DNA of 64,000 nucleotides from Halomarinibacterium sedimenti (GTDB lineage Bacteria > Bacteroidota > Bacteroidia > Flavobacteriales > Flavobacteriaceae): the NCBI RefSeq assembly GCF_019312585.1, contig NZ_JAHWDP010000001.1:496001-560000 (forward strand), written 5' to 3'. Below the pieces are notes generated by a model. The model was not told where the DNA came from and did not search any database. It was given only the letters and a program-made list of their open reading frames with translations. Position numbers and translations under genes: made by a program. Shown piece after piece: positions 17,921 through 25,966 of the stretch. Every line of letters starts with the position of its first letter. Position 1 is the first letter of the stretch.

Positions 17921-19183
17921 TTAGATTTCAAAGAGTATTGGTAATGCAAACTGTACTGCAACTTTTTTTCCTTTATGCTCTCCTGGAATCATTTTTGGAA
18001 GTGTTTTCCCAACTCTAATAGCTTCATCTTGTAATTCTTTAAAATCGGATTTAGCAGTCACATCTTTAATTTCGCCGTTGGAGTCGATAACAAATTGTAC
18101 TACTATTTTTTGTCTTCCAGTTATCTCAGCATTTTTAATGTCTTTACTGAACTCCTTTACTACATGCTGCGCCACGTTTTGTGTAAAGCACTTTTTAGCT
18201 TCTTCATTAGACATCCCCTCACAGCCGGGATATACCGGGACCTTATCAATGTCTTTCAAAGTTAATTCTTTGTCTTGTTGTGGAGCGGTTTCGGTAATAG
18301 GGGTCTTACTAGTTGCTGTTTGGTTTCCTTTGACTTCATTTACACAGGAAGTATAAATTACCATGGCTCCAATGATAGGCAATACAGCTAAATACTTTAC
18401 TAACGCCTTTTTTGTAGATTTCGATTTTTGTAACATAACGATTCGTTTTTTAATTAATGAATGATTGAAAAAAGTATTGATAAATGAAATAGTTTCGGTT
18501 TGAAATAATTTTGAAAGCAAGTTTTCGTAATAATCGCGCTTCTTTATTTGCTGCACAACGGAAGCATCTGCAATAAATTCTTGAAGTGCCGACACTCTTT
18601 TTTGAAACAAATAAAATAAAGGATTAAACCAAAAAACAATTTTTAGAATTTCGTATATAAGTAAATCGATGGTATGATTTTGGCGCGCGTGGACAGCTTC
18701 GTGTAAAAGAATATCCTCCTTTTGTTTTTGGGTAAGATATTCCCCTAAAAAAATCGACTTTAAAAACGTAAAAGCAACATCTGTATTGGGAATATAAACC
18801 ACGGTAAAGTCTGAATACTTTTCTACTTCACCTTGTTTTTTTAGTTGATGAATTCTGTTCAGTTTCTTAACAAAGTAATAAAGCGAAACTGCAATTCCAG
18901 TAAGCCAAATAAATTGAAATACTTGTTCAGAAGAAACAAAAGAGGTACTAATAGTCTGTGTTGTGTTTGATACTAAAATCTCTGGTAGATTGATGGTAAC
19001 CACACTATTTAAAGTATTTTGTAATCCCTCAAATTTTAAGAAAGGAACCATCATTATGAAAATGGGTGTAAAAAGTAAATACACTCTATTTAACTGAAAA
19101 AAAGTTTCTCTTTTAAGGAAAAGATCATAAACTCCTAACAATAAAAGCTGAAACACTATAATTTGAATAAAATAGGATATCAT
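17921..19183 (-). CDS. BlaR1-like M56 metallopeptidase with TonB C-terminal domain
   Basis: The protein has 420 residues. Several N-terminal membrane helices surround a cytoplasmic zinc protease domain with HEAVH at 161-165 and the later glutamate in SALQEFIADASVV. A further membrane helix near 270-285 leads to a periplasmic linker and a TonB-C domain (about 320-420). BlaR1-type proteins sense envelope signals and trigger cleavage of their BlaI partner; in Bacteroidota the sensor domain is often TonB-C as here rather than a penicillin-binding domain. Its ATG overlaps the blaI stop by 4 bp. Confidence 0.9.
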   Translation of the reverse strand: MISYFIQIIVFQLLLLGVYDLFLKRETFFQLNRVYLLFTPIFIMMVPFLKFEGLQNTLNSVVTINLPEILVSNTTQTISTSFVSSEQVFQFIWLTGIAVSLYYFVKKLNRIHQLKKQGEVEKYSDFTVVYIPNTDVAFTFLKSIFLGEYLTQKQKEDILLHEAVHARQNHTIDLLIYEILKIVFWFNPLFYLFQKRVSALQEFIADASVVQQIKKRDYYENLLSKLFQTETISFINTFFNHSLIKKRIVMLQKSKSTKKALVKYLAVLPIIGAMVIYTSCVNEVKGNQTATSKTPITETAPQQDKELTLKDIDKVPVYPGCEGMSNEEAKKCFTQNVAQHVVKEFSKDIKNAEITGRQKIVVQFVIDSNGEIKDVTAKSDFKELQDEAIRVGKTLPKMIPGEHKGKKVAVQFALPILFEI

Positions 19184-19545
19184 GATTTTGTTTCTTTATT
19201 TATCTCTTTCAATATTGCCTCAAGTTCATTAATATTTACATCATTTTCTTTTACAAAAAATGAAACCATACTTTTAAAAGAACCTTTAAAGTAGCCATCT
19301 ACCAATTTATTAATAGATTGATTACTGTAATCTGCTTTAGCGATTATCGGAAAATAAATATGTCCTCTTCCCTCACGTCTGTAATCCACAAATTCTTTAC
19401 TTTCCAAAATTCTAACAATAGTGGATACTGTATTATACGCAGGTTTAGGATTAGGAAGCTCATCTATAATGCTGGCTACATTGGCTTCACCCAAATCCCA
19501 AAGTACCTGCATGATATCCTCTTCTGCTTTAGTAAGTTGTTTCAT
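19180..19545 (-). CDS. BlaI/MecI/CopY-type transcriptional repressor
   Basis: Start chosen at the ATG at 19545 (MKQLTKAEEDIMQVLWDLGEA, 121 residues); an upstream in-frame ATG at 19566 adds a non-family MKSKCNK. The N-terminal winged helix matches BlaI: ANVASIIDELPNPKPAYNTVSTIVRILESKEFVDYRR region with the recognition helix at AYNTVSTIVRIL. The C-terminal part mediates dimerisation. It should repress its own operon through the palindrome just upstream and be inactivated when the M56 partner is activated. Confidence 0.92.
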   Translation of the reverse strand: MKQLTKAEEDIMQVLWDLGEANVASIIDELPNPKPAYNTVSTIVRILESKEFVDYRREGRGHIYFPIIAKADYSNQSINKLVDGYFKGSFKSMVSFFVKENDVNINELEAILKEINKETKS

Positions 19546-19570
19546 CTTATTGCATTTAGATTTCAAATAT

Positions 19571-19604
19571 AACTAAATTTTTAGTTTAAACTAATTTTTT
19601 AGTT
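19571..19604. promoter_or_regulatory. Probable BlaI-type operator (nested palindrome)
   Basis: A perfect 14-base palindrome TTAGTTTAAACTAA lies at 19581-19594, flanked by outer half-sites AACTAAA (19571-19577) and TTAGTT (19599-19604). It is 26-59 bases upstream of the repressor start, where the minus-strand promoter should be. The repeated ACTAA/TTAGT half-sites fit binding by a BlaI dimer or pair of dimers. Confidence 0.7.
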
Positions 19605-19649
19605 ATTAATTTGTAACGTTTCAGTAAATTGTTAGTCGAATAGCACCAT

Positions 19650-20150
19650 ATGGACATCCTTTGTATTCTTATTGGTTTATTATTTATGCTCGTAGGAATT
19701 GCCGGCAGTATCCTCCCAGTGATTCCAGGGACTCCGCTTTCCTGGCTAGGTTTAATAGTACTCTATTTAGCACCCTCTTTAGAATTTGATTGGACTTTTA
19801 TCATCATTACAGGAATTGTTGGTATAGGAATTTACATTATGGATTATATCATTCCTGCGATGGGAACCAAGCGTTTTGGAGGAAGTGAAGCTGGAGCATG
19901 GGGAACTACCATTGGTTTAATTATTGGTATTTTAGCTCCTATCCCTTTTGGAATTCTAATTGGTCCTTTTGTAGGAGCACTCGTTGGGGAATTGGCATTT
20001 AATAAAACCGAAGGACCCCAAGCATTTAAAGCAGCTTTGGGATCCTTTTTTGGATTTCTAGCATCTACTTTCCTCAAGTTTTTCGCGACACTAGTGTATT
20101 TAGGGCTATTTATTTATAAAGTGATTGTAAATTTTGACTTACTTTTTTAG
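19650..20150 (+). CDS. DUF456 family membrane protein
   Basis: The protein has 166 residues and about four to five hydrophobic segments rich in Gly and Pro: PVIPGTPLSWLGLIVLYL, MDYIIPAMGTKRFGGSEAGAWG and PIPFGILIGPFVGALVGEL. This glycine-zipper-like layout is characteristic of DUF456. The protein is an inner-membrane protein of unknown function. Gene is divergent from blaI and convergent with the next lipoprotein gene, which ends 1 base away. Confidence 0.87.
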   Translation: MDILCILIGLLFMLVGIAGSILPVIPGTPLSWLGLIVLYLAPSLEFDWTFIIITGIVGIGIYIMDYIIPAMGTKRFGGSEAGAWGTTIGLIIGILAPIPFGILIGPFVGALVGELAFNKTEGPQAFKAALGSFFGFLASTFLKFFATLVYLGLFIYKVIVNFDLLF

Positions 20151-20151
20151 A

Positions 20152-20919
20152 TTAATGTCTAGTTGGGTCAAAAGGAAAATTATCTTGGTTATCTGGAAAT
20201 CCATCTAAATCTGAATCTCTTACATCATTATCTATAAATAATAACTGGAAACTAATGGGTAAAAAGGTTTCAAAAACAACGGCATCAAATTCAGTTGTAG
20301 GAGCAACGGATACCGATATGGAAGTAAACGTAACATTGAGTGTCGTATCGACCATCGTTCTTGCCCAAACTAACGCCGTAAAATTGCCAAAACGCAATAG
20401 TCTAGCACCAAATGCCGAAGGAAAAGTCCCTGCAATAATTCCTGTTTCGTTTGTTGTGCATACCACTTGGGGGGAACCGTTAAAACCTAGTACACTAAAC
20501 ATATTATTAATTTCTAAAGCCAAAACATCGTTAACCCCTACATTTCCTTGAAGAGATAAAGAAGGAATATATCTCCAAACCACATTATTGTCATTACGTA
20601 CAACATTTACACCTAAAGCTTGAATCTGTGGAATTGTTATTTCTGTTGCACTATACCCAGCTGGCATAGTAAATCCTAATCCTGGATATTGTGTATGAAT
20701 AAATTGTGTGCCTGGATTAGCTATGGTAGGAATTTGTGTTAAAGGAACAGGTAACCCATGAGCATAATCCCAGTACAATGCCTGAACACCTGTAACGTTT
20801 GTACATATTTGAGAGTTAAAATTCCTAAAGTCGTTTGCGGGAGTTTCGTTATTATTATCCTTACTACAGGATGATAGTAAAAAAATGATTGACAGAGAAA
20901 GTATAGCAAAATGTTTCAT
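20152..20919 (-). CDS. Hypothetical lipoprotein with acidic C-terminal repeat
   Basis: The protein has 255 residues with lipobox LLSSC (Cys18). The C-terminal DSDLDGFPDNQDNFPFDP is an Asp-rich calcium-binding stretch like one thrombospondin type-3 unit. The body has no recognised domain, and residues 30-220 look beta-rich. It is likely exported and lipid-anchored to the outer membrane. A 20-base hairpin lies immediately upstream. Confidence 0.7.
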   Translation of the reverse strand: MKHFAILSLSIIFLLSSCSKDNNNETPANDFRNFNSQICTNVTGVQALYWDYAHGLPVPLTQIPTIANPGTQFIHTQYPGLGFTMPAGYSATEITIPQIQALGVNVVRNDNNVVWRYIPSLSLQGNVGVNDVLALEINNMFSVLGFNGSPQVVCTTNETGIIAGTFPSAFGARLLRFGNFTALVWARTMVDTTLNVTFTSISVSVAPTTEFDAVVFETFLPISFQLLFIDNDVRDSDLDGFPDNQDNFPFDPTRH

Positions 20920-20922
20920 ATG

Positions 20923-20942
20923 GATGTATTTTTTAATACATC
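20923..20942. promoter_or_regulatory. Inverted repeat in the intergenic leader
   Basis: GATGTATT / AATACATC with a TTTT loop, between the nitroreductase stop and the lipoprotein start. It lacks a downstream T run on the minus strand, so it may be an operator or mRNA-stability hairpin and not a terminator. Confidence 0.4.
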
Positions 20943-20970
20943 GATAGACTTTTAATATGTCATCACAAAA

Positions 20971-21528
20971 CTAAACCCAACGCGTTTTTCCATCGATGGT
21001 TGTTTGCCTAGACCCTTCAGGGAGTTCACCATCATACTTTCCTAAATAGAAAAAACCTATACAACGTTCTCCGGTATTCATGTCAACAAGTTTTCCTAAA
21101 GAACCACTTACGGAAGGAGAACTCCAATAGGCACCTATCTTCATTTCTGAAGCCGTTAACCACATATTTTGCACAGCCATAGCGGTTGATGCAATTTCTT
21201 CCCATTCGGGGATAGATTCTTTAGGATCTCTTTGAAAACAAATAGCGATGACACAAGCAGCTTTCACTGGGTTAACTTGATACTTTTTATATTTAACTTC
21301 AGAAAAATTATTAGACTTTTCTTTATAGGTAGTGGATAAAAACTCGGCTAGTTTTCCTCTGGATTCTTTGGAATGAAAAACAATAAACCTCCATGGTTCG
21401 GTCCTTCTATGCGTTGGTGCCCAATTTGCGGCCTGCAAAATGGTTTTAATTTCTTCAACGGTTACTTCTTCCATATTGTATTGTGCAGGATATACAGCTC
21501 TTCTATTTGCGATAATCTTCGAAATCAT
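20971..21528 (-). CDS. Nitroreductase family protein
   Basis: Start set at the ATG at 21528 (MISKIIANRRAVYPAQY, 185 residues). The alternative ATG at 21591 would add 21 residues encoded across a terminator-like hairpin. FMN-binding features include the N-terminal R-R-A, the NWAPTHRRTEPWRFIVF segment, the GAYWSSPS stretch and a C-terminal GFFYLGKYD motif. These enzymes use NAD(P)H to reduce nitro compounds, quinones or flavins; the physiological substrate is not predictable. The leader carries a possible attenuator. Confidence 0.88.
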   Translation of the reverse strand: MISKIIANRRAVYPAQYNMEEVTVEEIKTILQAANWAPTHRRTEPWRFIVFHSKESRGKLAEFLSTTYKEKSNNFSEVKYKKYQVNPVKAACVIAICFQRDPKESIPEWEEIASTAMAVQNMWLTASEMKIGAYWSSPSVSGSLGKLVDMNTGERCIGFFYLGKYDGELPEGSRQTTIDGKTRWV

Positions 21529-21561
21529 TTTGCGGAAAATTTTGGCTCCAATATACACAAA

Positions 21562-21600
21562 TAAAAACCTCCAAATGATAAGGTACCACATGGAGGTTTA
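21562..21600 (-). promoter_or_regulatory. Terminator-like hairpin in the nitroreductase leader (possible attenuator)
   Basis: On the minus strand TAAACCTCCA and TGGAGGTTTTTA form a 9-10 bp stem around a 17-base loop, followed directly by TTTTATTTG. An ATG inside the first arm (21591) opens a frame reading MWYLIIWRFLF in phase with the nitroreductase. No minus-strand gene ends upstream, so the structure belongs to the leader. Confidence 0.55.
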
Positions 21601-21658
21601 AAAAAACTAACCAAATTAATTTGTTCATGAAGAAAGTAAATCCTTCAATCTGGTGGTC

Positions 21659-21666
21659 CAAAAATA
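21659..21666 (-). promoter_or_regulatory. Candidate promoter -7 box upstream of the nitroreductase leader
   Basis: Minus-strand TATTTTTG matches TAnnTTTG. It lies within a hairpin-like TCCAAAAAT/ATTTTTGGA and about 60 bases upstream of the terminator-like structure. A 12-base perfect palindrome CAAATTAATTTG (21612-21623) lies between the two. Confidence 0.4.
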
Positions 21667-21821
21667 TGTTCATTTTTGGACATATAATAATCAGAAAGAC
21701 TTCCTAATGAGGGTTTTCGCCAAAATGTAACTTTTATAGCACTAACAACAATAATGTCATTAATTTTATGTAATTTAATATCGGCTTATTTAATTGGATA
21801 CCAACTTAAACGCTCTTCGAT

Positions 21822-22271
21822 ATGAAAAAATTAGCAATAATTGCTTTCTCCATTTTATTAGCAGTGGTTTTTATAGCGGCTTCAACAACTGAAGGCAATC
21901 AAAATGAATATTCCCTTGAAGGAGTCTGGGAAATGAAGCATCAATATATTTATGAAAATAATGAGATATTGGACACTTTATATAACCTCAATGGATATAG
22001 ACAGGTTAAAATTTACAGTAAAGGAAAAGTCATGTGGTCTCGTTACAACCCTACCGACACCAATGAATGGTTTGGGTATGGAACCTACGAAGTAAAAGAT
22101 GGCATTCTTGAAGAACAACTAGAATATGCGTCTCAAGCTATGATGAAGATAGTAGATACCGTACAAGTATTTCGTTTTGAATTAAAACTTGGAAAAGACA
22201 CCTACAGTCAGATATCTTTCGACAATGACGGGAACAAGTATAATTCAGAAAATTATACAAGGATAGAATAG
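21822..22271 (+). CDS. Exported hypothetical protein, lipocalin-like pattern
   Basis: The protein has 149 residues and a signal peptide (MKKLAIIAFSILLAVVFIAA). The mature part starts YSLEGVWEMKHQYIYENNE and continues with beta strands VKIYSKGKVMWSRYNPTDTNEWFGYGTYEVKDG, the look of a small eight-stranded barrel of the lipocalin-like type. It has no lipobox. No partner gene is evident; it ends 4 bases from the convergent glycosyltransferase fusion. Confidence 0.68.
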   Translation: MKKLAIIAFSILLAVVFIAASTTEGNQNEYSLEGVWEMKHQYIYENNEILDTLYNLNGYRQVKIYSKGKVMWSRYNPTDTNEWFGYGTYEVKDGILEEQLEYASQAMMKIVDTVQVFRFELKLGKDTYSQISFDNDGNKYNSENYTRIE

Positions 22272-22275
22272 CAAA

Positions 22276-24345
22276 CTAAAGGGTAAATTTGGGTGTTTTA
22301 AAAATAACTTCCTGTTGATTTAAGACATCAACCACCATATTTATTTCGCTATCTTTTTTATTGAATTTTGCTTCGGTTAAAAGCTGTTCTATAGATTGTT
22401 TCATTTTTGGTTCATGATATTCCAATAAGAGTTCATTCTCTCCCAACTTAATGAGGCACTCTTTTTCTGAAAAATCAAATTCTGCTAGAGGGTTAATAGT
22501 ATATTTAAAGTCATTTTTAGGATATGCCCTTTGCAATACTTTATAAAGAGCTTCTTCTACTCTTGAAACAGTTACGGAGTTTAAGCAAATTTTATGTTCG
22601 CAGCTTAAAATAACATCGTAGTTACATTTAATATTACACACCCCTTTCTTACCCCAAATTAACTCATTACATTCTGAAAAACTACCCCAACTACCAGGTC
22701 CAGTGGGGCCATAAATACCTACTGTAGGGACATTAAAGGCGCCTGCTACATGAGTAATGCCTGCATCATTTCCAATATGAAATAATGCGCCTGCCATAGC
22801 TTCTCCAACATCTAACATTCCACCAGTAACTAATTCTATATGCGGCATGGGTTTGCTGAAATATTGCATAATATCTGGATCCTCTGGACCCATAATAATT
22901 TTGCAATCTAAGTTGGGATAGGCCTCGTGTAATTTTTCAATAAGTTTAGCATATTTATCGGTGGGCCAAATTTTTAATAAAAACCCAGCGCCATGATGCA
23001 CCACAAAATAAGGTTTTGAACGGTTTTCATTTCTTTTAAAATACGGATACCCTTCTAAATGATTGTCGATATTCACATGGAGTTTTGACACCGTATCAAT
23101 ATAATGTTGGATGGAGTGTTGCTTTACTTTTTTATGAGTGGGGTATTTTAACGCATGGGGGATATGATACCCTCTAAAGGCTGGATAATTACCCAATTCA
23201 TAAATGTTATCATATTTTGCTTCCGTTTTACGGGCAACATCTTCACTAACCACATTTACTTCTGTTAGGTGTTTACTGAAAAAATCAACAAGTCTTGGAG
23301 CTACAGCAAAGTCGAGATTGGAAGAGACCTTCGCAATTTTATAAATGGCAGGAATGGCAAAGAAAATATCGCCCAATCCTCCGTAACTTTTATAGACCAA
23401 TACGTTACCTAAAGTATTCGCTTCTTCTTTTGAAGAAGAATCCTTCAAAATTGAATCAATGGAATTCCAAAATTTTTCCGGCGCTTCAAGCATTTCCTTT
23501 TTTGCTTTTTCCTTGTCTGAAGGGTAAAAATCAAAAGAAAAAGTTCCTACTCTATCATTACCTAAAATTTCACATCCTGATAGAAACGCTTCGGCTGCTA
23601 ATCTTCCTGAAGGTTCTGGCCACACCGGTTTACAAATGAGCTGTTTTGTCTTTCCAAGGATTCTTAAAACCTCCTCATTGGCAATAGGTTCGTGAAAGGA
23701 AATATTAGGTGGCATTTGACGGCGCAACCTATTTCTTCCGTAGACTGGAAATTTTAAATTAGGATGTTCTTCGGCGTACGTAACATATTCATGACCTCCT
23801 TTAAGAAAATTTAAATCTCCAAAAAATGGAATGGTGTCTTCTACTTTTTCTTCAGAAATTGACAATTTGTTTACCTCAACCGTGGGAGGCATAATTAGTT
23901 TTTTTGAAACCGCTTCACCATAAAACTCTTTGTGAGCTTCAAAATGTTTTGGTGACTGAAACACATTAAGTGATGCTTTTGCAAAGAGGTTTCGGAAAAG
24001 ATGAAATTTTTCAGGATGACAACAGCTTTTTACGTTTCTGTCCACCGTACAAAGTATATTTCTCCGAATGCAAAAATTGTAATCGTATTCTACTTTTACA
24101 ATTGGGATGTTTAAAGAAAGTAAATGCTTAATTAAATCTATTTCAAAGTCACAACGCGAAGTGCTATTAAGCACAACAACATCTGTTTCGTCTAAAAGTG
24201 TTTTTGTTTTTTCGAAGTTGTTTAGGTAATCAAGAATAACGTGATACTTTTTTTCTTGACCTAGCTTTATAAGTTGCTGTATGGTCAATTCGGCACCACG
24301 TGGTGTTGCCAATGTTGTATCGTGAAGAAATAGTATTGTTTTCAA
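22276..24345 (-). CDS. Two-domain glycosyltransferase (GT4-like plus GT9-like)
   Basis: The protein has 689 residues. Residues 1-310 read as a GT-B enzyme like family 4 (KTILFLHDTTLATPRGAELT, IPFFGDLNFLKGGHEY, PVYGRNRLRRQ, EPSGRLAAEAFLSG). Residues 315-620 read as a heptosyltransferase-like GT9 domain (VYKSYGGLGDIFFAIPAI, VHHGAGFLLKIWP, HIGNDAGITHVAGAFNVPTVGIYGP). A C-terminal 70-residue segment has no known match. Both domains look complete, so the product may add two sugars in sequence to a surface glycan or core lipid. No polysaccharide cluster surrounds it. Confidence 0.82.
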   Translation of the reverse strand: MKTILFLHDTTLATPRGAELTIQQLIKLGQEKKYHVILDYLNNFEKTKTLLDETDVVVLNSTSRCDFEIDLIKHLLSLNIPIVKVEYDYNFCIRRNILCTVDRNVKSCCHPEKFHLFRNLFAKASLNVFQSPKHFEAHKEFYGEAVSKKLIMPPTVEVNKLSISEEKVEDTIPFFGDLNFLKGGHEYVTYAEEHPNLKFPVYGRNRLRRQMPPNISFHEPIANEEVLRILGKTKQLICKPVWPEPSGRLAAEAFLSGCEILGNDRVGTFSFDFYPSDKEKAKKEMLEAPEKFWNSIDSILKDSSSKEEANTLGNVLVYKSYGGLGDIFFAIPAIYKIAKVSSNLDFAVAPRLVDFFSKHLTEVNVVSEDVARKTEAKYDNIYELGNYPAFRGYHIPHALKYPTHKKVKQHSIQHYIDTVSKLHVNIDNHLEGYPYFKRNENRSKPYFVVHHGAGFLLKIWPTDKYAKLIEKLHEAYPNLDCKIIMGPEDPDIMQYFSKPMPHIELVTGGMLDVGEAMAGALFHIGNDAGITHVAGAFNVPTVGIYGPTGPGSWGSFSECNELIWGKKGVCNIKCNYDVILSCEHKICLNSVTVSRVEEALYKVLQRAYPKNDFKYTINPLAEFDFSEKECLIKLGENELLLEYHEPKMKQSIEQLLTEAKFNKKDSEINMVVDVLNQQEVIFKTPKFTL

Positions 24346-24429
24346 GCGCTATGAGATTATAAAGTAAAATTGGACATTTCTAAAATAAAACCTAGAAATG
24401 CCCAATTGAGTTAAATAAGTTACGAGAAA

Positions 24430-25020
24430 TTATAATTTTTCTAGTACTAAAATATCGGTGCCAGATCCACCTCCACTAATATCTCTAAGCTCTATTCTGT
24501 TTGGTAATACACTTATTATATCCCAGTCTCCATTAAACTCATCAAAAGGACTTCCTGTGAAATTAAGTGCCATGTCAAACCCATTACTATCGACAATCCA
24601 AGTACCGTTATTTGTATTAGTACCGTTGGTTGCAGTTACTTGATTTCCAGTATTAAAATCAACTTCATAGCCATTATAGTCTGAAGTTTCATCCACACCA
24701 CTATCTATGTAACTTGCGACAATCCAAGTTCCATCTTGTAAAGTATCTCGTATTACCCCAGCGTCTCCGTAATAACCATCGTCGTAATAACCATCATCAT
24801 AATAGCCGTCATCGTAGTAACCGTCGTCGTAATAGCCGTCATCGTAGTAGCCGTCATCGTAGTATCCATCATCATAATAACCGTCGCCATAATAACCGTC
24901 GTCAAAAGGGTCGTTATTATCATCTGTTTGGCATGAAGACACTAGTGCACCCGTAATAGAAATCGAAGACACTGCCAATAAAGCCTGCCCCGACTTTTTA
25001 ATAAAATTTCTTCTTTTCAT
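24430..25020 (-). CDS. Tat-exported lipoprotein with DDGYY repeats
   Basis: The protein has 196 residues. The N-terminus KRRNFIKKSGQ carries a twin-arginine motif followed by a hydrophobic stretch and lipobox LVSSC with Cys30. Nine tandem 5-residue units of the (D/G)DGYY type occupy about residues 40-84, encoded by the 15-base array at 24769-24903. The C-terminal domain (DTLQDGTWIVASYIDSG, NNGTWIVDSNGFDMALNF) resembles a lipocalin-like barrel. The acidic, tyrosine-rich tract is a flexible spacer or metal-binding surface. Function unknown. Confidence 0.75.
   Translation of the reverse strand: MKRRNFIKKSGQALLAVSSISITGALVSSCQTDDNNDPFDDGYYGDGYYDDGYYDDGYYDDGYYDDGYYDDGYYDDGYYDDGYYGDAGVIRDTLQDGTWIVASYIDSGVDETSDYNGYEVDFNTGNQVTATNGTNTNNGTWIVDSNGFDMALNFTGSPFDEFNGDWDIISVLPNRIELRDISGGGSGTDILVLEKL
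24769..24903. repeat. Coding tandem repeat, nine units of 15 bp
   Basis: Nine in-frame units of 15 bases, each close to GTAATAACCATCGTC as read on the plus strand, differ mostly at third codon positions. They encode DDGYY units. The unit length is a multiple of three, so copy-number change would keep the frame. Confidence 0.92.
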
Positions 25021-25190
25021 AACAATAGGTGTTAGTATTTTAGTAAAAGTAAAAATTGTTCATTTCTTATTTTATGACTTTTATCATTCATAAAACAGAT
25101 TTATAACAAGTTACCCTACCTAATTTAACACTTTTCAGCAAAATATATTTTAAATATATCTTAAATTCGAGTTATAAATACCACAATGTC

Positions 25191-25874
25191 TTGAAAATTG
25201 GGTCCACTATAGATAAAGAATTTGATGCGTTCTCTGTGAATTACACAGAAGATATGACCAAGTGTGTGCCTTATTATCAAAAATTATTACAAACATATTC
25301 TGAAAATCTACCCCCCACTTTTAGCCCTAATCGTATTTTGGATTTAGGCTGTGGGAATGGAAATGTTACCGCACAATTGTTACAGAAATTTCCTAAATCA
25401 TCCTATGAATTGCTAGATGCTTCAACCGAAATGATTGCACTTTGTAAAAGTCGTTTTAGTGAATATCTTATACAATATCATACCACTTTTTTTAACGATT
25501 TTCATTTTGCTGAAAACAAGTACGATATGGTAGCAGCTGGCTTTAGTTTACATCATTGTATGGCAGAAGAAAAGAAAGAATTTTTCAAAAAAATATATAC
25601 ATCATTGACGCCAAGTGGAGTTTTTGGAATATGCGATTTAATGATAGACAGAAATAGTCAAGAACATACTAAGCTTTTACAAGATTGGAAAAATTTTGTT
25701 TTCAAAAATTATTCCTCGTTGGAAAAATGGGAATGGCTTATGGAACACTACCAAGAGTTTGATAAACCCGATGACCTTAATAATCACATACTATGGTTAA
25801 AGCAAGCAGGGTTTACCAAAATTGAGCCTTTTGTTAATGACAATTATTGGGTGCATTTAAGAGCTATTAAATAG
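25191..25874 (+). CDS. Class I SAM-dependent methyltransferase
   Basis: The protein has 227 residues from a TTG start at 25191; the nearest upstream ATG (25185) is followed by an in-frame stop. SAM-binding motif I is ILDLGCGNGNVT, motif II YELLDAS with the acidic Asp, and a MVAAGFSLHHC stretch marks motif IV. The HHC region and FKKIYTSLTPSG are common in ubiquinone/menaquinone and small-molecule methyltransferases. Substrate unknown. Stands alone between two minus-strand genes. Confidence 0.85.
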   Translation: MKIGSTIDKEFDAFSVNYTEDMTKCVPYYQKLLQTYSENLPPTFSPNRILDLGCGNGNVTAQLLQKFPKSSYELLDASTEMIALCKSRFSEYLIQYHTTFFNDFHFAENKYDMVAAGFSLHHCMAEEKKEFFKKIYTSLTPSGVFGICDLMIDRNSQEHTKLLQDWKNFVFKNYSSLEKWEWLMEHYQEFDKPDDLNNHILWLKQAGFTKIEPFVNDNYWVHLRAIK

Positions 25875-25888
25875 CTTTTTGATAAAAA

Positions 25889-25925
25889 AGTACGCCCTAT
25901 TTCCATATTTAAAATAGGACGTACT
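25889..25925 (-). terminator. Terminator of the surface protein gene
   Basis: A stem of about 13 bp (AGTACGCCCTATTT / AAATAGGACGTACT with one mismatch) and a 9-base loop; on the minus strand it is followed by TTTTTT. It lies 42 bases after the surface protein stop, and the 3' end of the plus-strand methyltransferase could also use the stem. Confidence 0.8.
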
Positions 25926-25966
25926 ATCAACTAACTAACCAAAAAAAATTAAACTAAAAATTCAAA

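Noticed and set aside
21529-21591. Nitroreductase start at 21591
   Set aside because: It lies in a terminator-like stem and adds a hydrophobic 21-residue segment unlike nitroreductases; the frame may be a leader peptide instead.
24769-24903. Regular direct repeats that at first look like a short CRISPR array
   Set aside because: Units are 15 bp, contiguous without spacers, and translate in frame to DDGYY; they are a coding repeat.
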